This document shows positions 6,790 through 8,924 of a DNA stretch of 8,924 nt, piece by piece. The stretch covers positions 1 to 8,924 of the forward strand of contig JAFAWL010000301.1 of NCBI GenBank assembly GCA_019241805.1, given 5' to 3'. The notes under the pieces are model-generated. The model saw only the letters and a program-made list of their open reading frames with translations, did not search any database and was not told the origin of the DNA. The position numbers were made by a program, and so were the translations under genes. The stretch comes from Actinomycetota bacterium (GTDB lineage Bacteria > Actinomycetota > Actinomycetes > Mycobacteriales > Jatrophihabitantaceae). How positions within the stretch are numbered: the first letter of the stretch is position 1; the number at the start of each line of letters is the position of its first letter.

Positions 6790-7914
6790 TCAGCGGCGGA
6801 TGTATCTGGGCCCGGTCAACGATCCGATCGCCATGACCACGAATCCGGCAATGGCGATCCAGAAGCCGACCCCGGCGTACTTGAACAGGTCGCTCCATGA
6901 CGTGCCGCCGGTCTTCAACGCGAACAGCGTGCAGACGGCGGCGGCCAAACCGACAACGAAGGCCAGGCCACGGAACAGGCCGTGCATGAAGGTGGGGGAG
7001 TTGGCGAGTAGCGCCAGCACGATCATGACACCGAAGAAGGTCCAGCCCAGCCAACCGAAATACCAACGCGAGATGGTCGGAGCACCGCTGCCGCCGAAAT
7101 CGATGAGGTCGTGCAGATCCTTGAATTTCAAGGACGGAATGCCCTCGGCGCTGTCCTTGATCCAGGACAGCGCCGTGAAGGCCACCACGACGGCCGCGGC
7201 GCCGATCAACGCCGTGATCGACCCGAGTATCCCGAACCCCCGACCTGTCAGGCCGACATTGGCGTTACCCGGCGCATATCCCGGCAGCGGCATGTAGCCC
7301 GTGCGCGCGGGCGGGCCGTACTGGCCGGACGTTGCGCCCCCACCACTCCCCGCCGGCGCGGCCGCCGGTGAGTAGGAGCCGTCGGCACCGTAGGTCGGGG
7401 TGGGCGCGTACGTGCCGCCCGATTGAGTCGGAGACGATTGCTCGCGCGGCGCCTCCTGTTGATGCTGACCCCAACTCGACTGATAGTCCGGCGCGGGCGG
7501 CGCGCCAGGTTGGTACGCGGACGGCTGATAGCCGCCGGCGGGTTGGTTACCGCCCGGTTGGGGCCCGCCTGGTTGGTAGCCACCTGGTTGGTAGCCGCCC
7601 GGTTGGTACCCGCCCGGCTGGGGCTGGACTGGTTGGTACCCGCCCGGTTGGAACTGGCCTGGTTGGAACTGGCCTGGTTGGAACTGGCCTGGTTGAAACT
7701 CGCCTGGTTGAAACTGGCCTGGTTGGAACTGGCCTTGTTCGTAGCCCGTTTGCGGGTGAGCCGGCGGATAGCTCGCCGTCGGCTCGTTTCCCGGCGCGCT
7801 CCAGCCCGCGGGCTCATTGGGGTTCGGCGCGCTCGGGGCGGGTTCCGTCGATGGCTCCTCGGACCGCCCGTAAGGGTGGGAGTAGTCCGGTCCGGGAGGG
7901 GGAGCTGAACTCAT
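6790..7914 (-). CDS. Pro/Gln/Gly-rich repeat membrane protein with four C-terminal helices
   Basis: The 374-residue product is not one I recognise as a named family. The N-terminal two-thirds (about 1-225) is low-complexity and rich in Pro, Gln, Gly, Tyr and Ser, and is probably disordered. It holds 13 tandem pentapeptides at residues 61-125: six G(Q/E)FQP units, then mostly GGYQP-type units. The C-terminal third has four predicted transmembrane segments, at about 228-250, 285-304, 311-333 and 345-367, and ends in the basic tail GPRYIRR. The first two helices are joined by a roughly 35-residue loop (SWIKDS...RWYFG). No signal peptide precedes the repeats, so the long N-terminus is probably cytoplasmic. 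ATG at 7914 has AGGAG 6 bases upstream and a plausible promoter. Many actinobacteria encode proline-rich proteins with a C-terminal membrane domain of unknown role. Roles in envelope organisation or protein assembly are guesses. It diverges from clpS. Confidence 0.85.
   Translation of the reverse strand: MSSAPPPGPDYSHPYGRSEEPSTEPAPSAPNPNEPAGWSAPGNEPTASYPPAHPQTGYEQGQFQPGQFQPGEFQPGQFQPGQFQPGQFQPGGYQPVQPQPGGYQPGGYQPGGYQPGGPQPGGNQPAGGYQPSAYQPGAPPAPDYQSSWGQHQQEAPREQSSPTQSGGTYAPTPTYGADGSYSPAAAPAGSGGGATSGQYGPPARTGYMPLPGYAPGNANVGLTGRGFGILGSITALIGAAAVVVAFTALSWIKDSAEGIPSLKFKDLHDLIDFGGSGAPTISRWYFGWLGWTFFGVMIVLALLANSPTFMHGLFRGLAFVVGLAAAVCTLFALKTGGTSWSDLFKYAGVGFWIAIAGFVVMAIGSLTGPRYIRR
7540..7734 (-). repeat. 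15-bp tandem repeat array coding 13 pentapeptides
   Basis: Thirteen 15-base units lie in frame inside the membrane-protein gene. The units at 7645-7734 are nearly identical on the + strand (ggttggaactggcct) and encode GQFQP with one GEFQP. The units at 7540-7644 are more diverged and encode GGYQP, VQPQP, GGPQP and GGNQP. Because the period is a multiple of three, gain or loss of units keeps the reading frame. Confidence 0.9.
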
Positions 7915-7920
7915 GGCGGG

Positions 7921-7925
7921 CTCCT
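7921..7925 (-). promoter_or_regulatory. Ribosome binding site of the repeat membrane protein
   Basis: On the minus strand AGGAG lies 6 bases before the ATG at 7914, which supports that start over later ones. Confidence 0.65.
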
Positions 7926-7946
7926 GATGACGGTGGATGCGGACGA

Positions 7947-7975
7947 ACCGTACTTCACCGTGTGATCGATGTCAT
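7947..7975 (-). promoter_or_regulatory. Predicted promoter of the repeat membrane protein
   Basis: Read on the minus strand, ATGACA (7970-7975) matches five of six bases of the -35 consensus TTGACA. A 17-base spacer separates it from TACGGT (7947-7952), a TAnnnT -10. Transcription would begin near 7940, giving a leader of about 26 bases that contains the ribosome binding site. This is the best housekeeping-type promoter geometry I found in the window. Confidence 0.5.
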
Positions 7976-7976
7976 G
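7961..7976. promoter_or_regulatory. CRP-like imperfect palindrome in the divergent region
   Basis: TGTGA-N6-TCATG matches eight of ten conserved positions of the CRP-family consensus TGTGA-N6-TCACA. It overlaps the -35 and spacer of the minus-strand promoter and lies about 50 bases upstream of clpS. A chance match is possible. Confidence 0.3.
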
Positions 7977-8024
7977 TGCCGAATGGGCAACACTCCGAAG
8001 CGACCGGCGTGACACGATGAACAG

Positions 8025-8324
8025 ATGGTTGCGACGCTCGCGCCCGAACGACAGGTCGAGCAGGAGTCCGATACAGCGACCCGACCGGACGCCGACCGTC
8101 CGTGGGTCACGATCGTGTGGAACGACCCGGTCAACACGATGAACTATGTGACCCACGTGTTCATGAAGGTTTTCGGCTATCCGAAGGCGCAGGCGAACAA
8201 GCTGATGTTGCAGGTCCACAACGTGGGCAAAGCGGTGGTGTCCAGCGGTGCCCGGGAGCGGATGGAGCTCGACGTCTCGACGCTGCACGGCTACGGGCTG
8301 TGGGCCACGCTCCAGCAGGATTGA
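8025..8324 (+). CDS. clpS: ATP-dependent Clp protease adaptor ClpS
   Basis: The product is 99 residues and nearly collinear with mycobacterial ClpS (Rv1331). It binds the N-domain of the Clp unfoldase (ClpC1 in actinobacteria) and delivers proteins with destabilising N-terminal residues to ClpP. A short charged, flexible N-terminal arm (about 1-25) precedes the core fold. The N-degron pocket is visible as WNDPVNTM (residues 32-39; N33, D34 and gatekeeper M39), with H65 in MLQVHNVGKA (61-70). E. coli has Asp where P35 stands; the Pro form is also seen in the mycobacterial protein. The C-terminus GLWATLQQD is typical of actinobacteria. ATG at 8025 gives the family length but has no Shine-Dalgarno sequence, so a leaderless start is possible. 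The gene is divergent from the pncB-side genes and 4 bases from the next gene, matching the mycobacterial layout. Confidence 0.95.
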   Translation: MVATLAPERQVEQESDTATRPDADRPWVTIVWNDPVNTMNYVTHVFMKVFGYPKAQANKLMLQVHNVGKAVVSSGARERMELDVSTLHGYGLWATLQQD

Positions 8325-8328
8325 TCGC

Positions 8329-8841
8329 GTGCGGGTGCGACGAGAGCCGGATGGAACCCTTACGGTCTGGCTGACCCGCAGCGAGTCGCGCACCGTCCTC
8401 GACGGCCTCGACGAGCTCAGTACTGTGCTCGACACCGATACCGAGGCGTCTGCGGTACGAAACCGATTGTTCCCGGCTGCTCATCGCGAGGATCCGGCGG
8501 CCACCGCCGAGTTTCGCGACCTGACCGAGGCGGCCCTGCTGGAGGCTCGGCGAGAGCGCTACCAAGCGTGCCGCGACGAACTGCAACGTCCGAGCCCGAT
8601 CCGCCTGGACGACGAGGCGATCGATCGGTGGCTACGCACGGTCAACGACATCCGGCTGGATCACGGCATCCGGCTCGAGATCGGGGAGGACGGCCGGCCC
8701 GGCGTCGGCTTCGCGTTGTCCACGCTGGCTCTGACGGCGCGTTATCACGTTGCCACCCAACTGCTGGAGACGTTGCTCTACGCCATTGAGGACGAGCTGA
8801 CGGCCGATGGCGACCCCGCCACCGATCCGGATGGGTCGTGA
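8329..8841 (+). CDS. DUF2017 protein, Rv1332/AosR-like
   Basis: The product is 170 residues of mixed charged helix. Family landmarks are an N-terminal strand pair (VRVRREPDGTLTVWL), RLFPAAHREDPAATAEFRDL (46-65), and RLDDEAIDRWLRTVNDIRL (92-110) with the conserved WLRxxNDxRL. The acidic tail carries no recognisable domain. GTG at 8329 is chosen because AGGA at 8317-8320 lies 8 bases upstream; GTG at 8335 is an alternative. It lies 4 bases after clpS and is probably co-transcribed. The M. tuberculosis homologue Rv1332 sits in the same place and has been described, as I recall, as a redox-responsive transcription factor (AosR) acting on the neighbouring mec+-cysO-cysM cysteine genes. No classical helix-turn-helix is evident here. 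There is a single cysteine, C81, so a disulfide within one chain is not possible. Confidence 0.88.
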   Translation: MRVRREPDGTLTVWLTRSESRTVLDGLDELSTVLDTDTEASAVRNRLFPAAHREDPAATAEFRDLTEAALLEARRERYQACRDELQRPSPIRLDDEAIDRWLRTVNDIRLDHGIRLEIGEDGRPGVGFALSTLALTARYHVATQLLETLLYAIEDELTADGDPATDPDGS

Positions 8842-8860
8842 TCTCTGATCGCCATATCGT

Positions 8861-8888
8861 CTGGCGGCGGGCGGGATCGCGCCGCCGG
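8861..8888 (+). terminator. Hairpin between the DUF2017 gene and the next gene
   Basis: CTGGCGGC (8861-8868) pairs with GCCGCCGG (8881-8888): seven Watson-Crick pairs and one G-U, around a 12-base loop. No T-run follows. It could end the clpS-DUF2017 transcript before the new promoter that begins at once after it. Confidence 0.4.
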
Positions 8889-8894
8889 TAGGCT
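8889..8894 (+). promoter_or_regulatory. Probable -10 box of a leaderless gene
   Basis: TAGGCT fits the actinobacterial TAnnnT -10 pattern and ends 8 bases before a GTG at 8903. Transcription would therefore start at or just before the start codon. No clear -35 is present because the hairpin occupies that place. Confidence 0.4.
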
Positions 8895-8902
8895 TGAGGA
8901 TC

Positions 8903-8924
8903 GTGCTGCGCATCGAACGGTCCC
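8903..8924 (+). CDS. Start of next gene, probably Mov34/MPN (Mec+-like) protease, 3' end outside window
   Basis: Only seven codons are visible from GTG at 8903, reading (M)LRIERS. The identification rests on position: in mycobacteria the gene after clpS-DUF2017 and its small neighbour is mec+ (Rv1334), a zinc MPN/JAMM protease that cleaves the end of the sulfur carrier CysO. N-termini of the type MLxIxR are, as I recall, common for these proteins in other actinobacteria. No catalytic motif is in the window. GAGGA at 8896-8900 is only 2 bases from GTG, too close for an ideal ribosome binding site. Confidence 0.4.

Noticed and set aside
7540..7734. CRISPR-like direct repeats
   Set aside because: The units are contiguous 15-mers with no spacers and lie in frame within a coding gene.
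7332..8012. Plus-strand open frames opposite the repeat gene (also 7423-7908), with Leu/Trp/Ala repeats that look like a membrane peptide
   Set aside because: A 15-base period keeps all frames open through the array, so these are mirror images of the minus-strand repeats. The minus-strand gene has the ribosome binding site, the promoter and a believable membrane domain.

Overview
The window comes from a high-GC Gram-positive bacterium of the Actinomycetota. The evidence is very high GC, GTG and TTG starts, tight gene packing, and proteins that read as close relatives of mycobacterial CtaD, SerB2, PncA, PncB1, ClpS and Rv1332 (compared from memory, not by search). The genus cannot be fixed by eye. 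The sequence does not look like a mobile or defence island: I see no integrase, transposase, tRNA, CRISPR array or phage gene. Nearly all of it is conserved core metabolism.

Left half (1-4835, all + strand). A MarR-type regulator runs in from the left edge. A roughly 150-base gap follows, then ctaD, the catalytic subunit of the aa3 cytochrome c oxidase, which starts at TTG behind a strong ribosome binding site. Next come serB, a SerB2-type phosphoserine phosphatase with two ACT domains, and, 3 bases later, an MFS transporter with drug/H+ antiporter-type motifs.

Middle (4836-4852) is a 17-base convergent gap with a small perfect hairpin. The minus-strand block that follows (4853-7914) reads from right to left: a proline/glutamine/glycine-rich four-helix membrane protein with a 13-unit pentapeptide array, then pncB (nicotinate phosphoribosyltransferase), then pncA (nicotinamidase). 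pncB and pncA together make the two-step salvage route nicotinamide -> nicotinate -> nicotinate mononucleotide.

Right end (7915-8924, + strand). A 110-base divergent intergenic region holds a good minus-strand promoter candidate and a CRP-like palindrome. It is followed by clpS (N-degron adaptor of ClpAP/ClpCP), a DUF2017 gene related to Rv1332/AosR, and the first codons of another gene. By position and its first residues, that gene is probably the Mov34/MPN (Mec+-like) protease. The order pncB / clpS / DUF2017 / MPN matches the mycobacterial Rv1330c-Rv1334 order, and ctaD-serB matches Rv3043c-Rv3042c.

The least explained element is the repeat-bearing membrane protein at 6790-7914 and its control region. 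I see no convincing new multi-gene system here.
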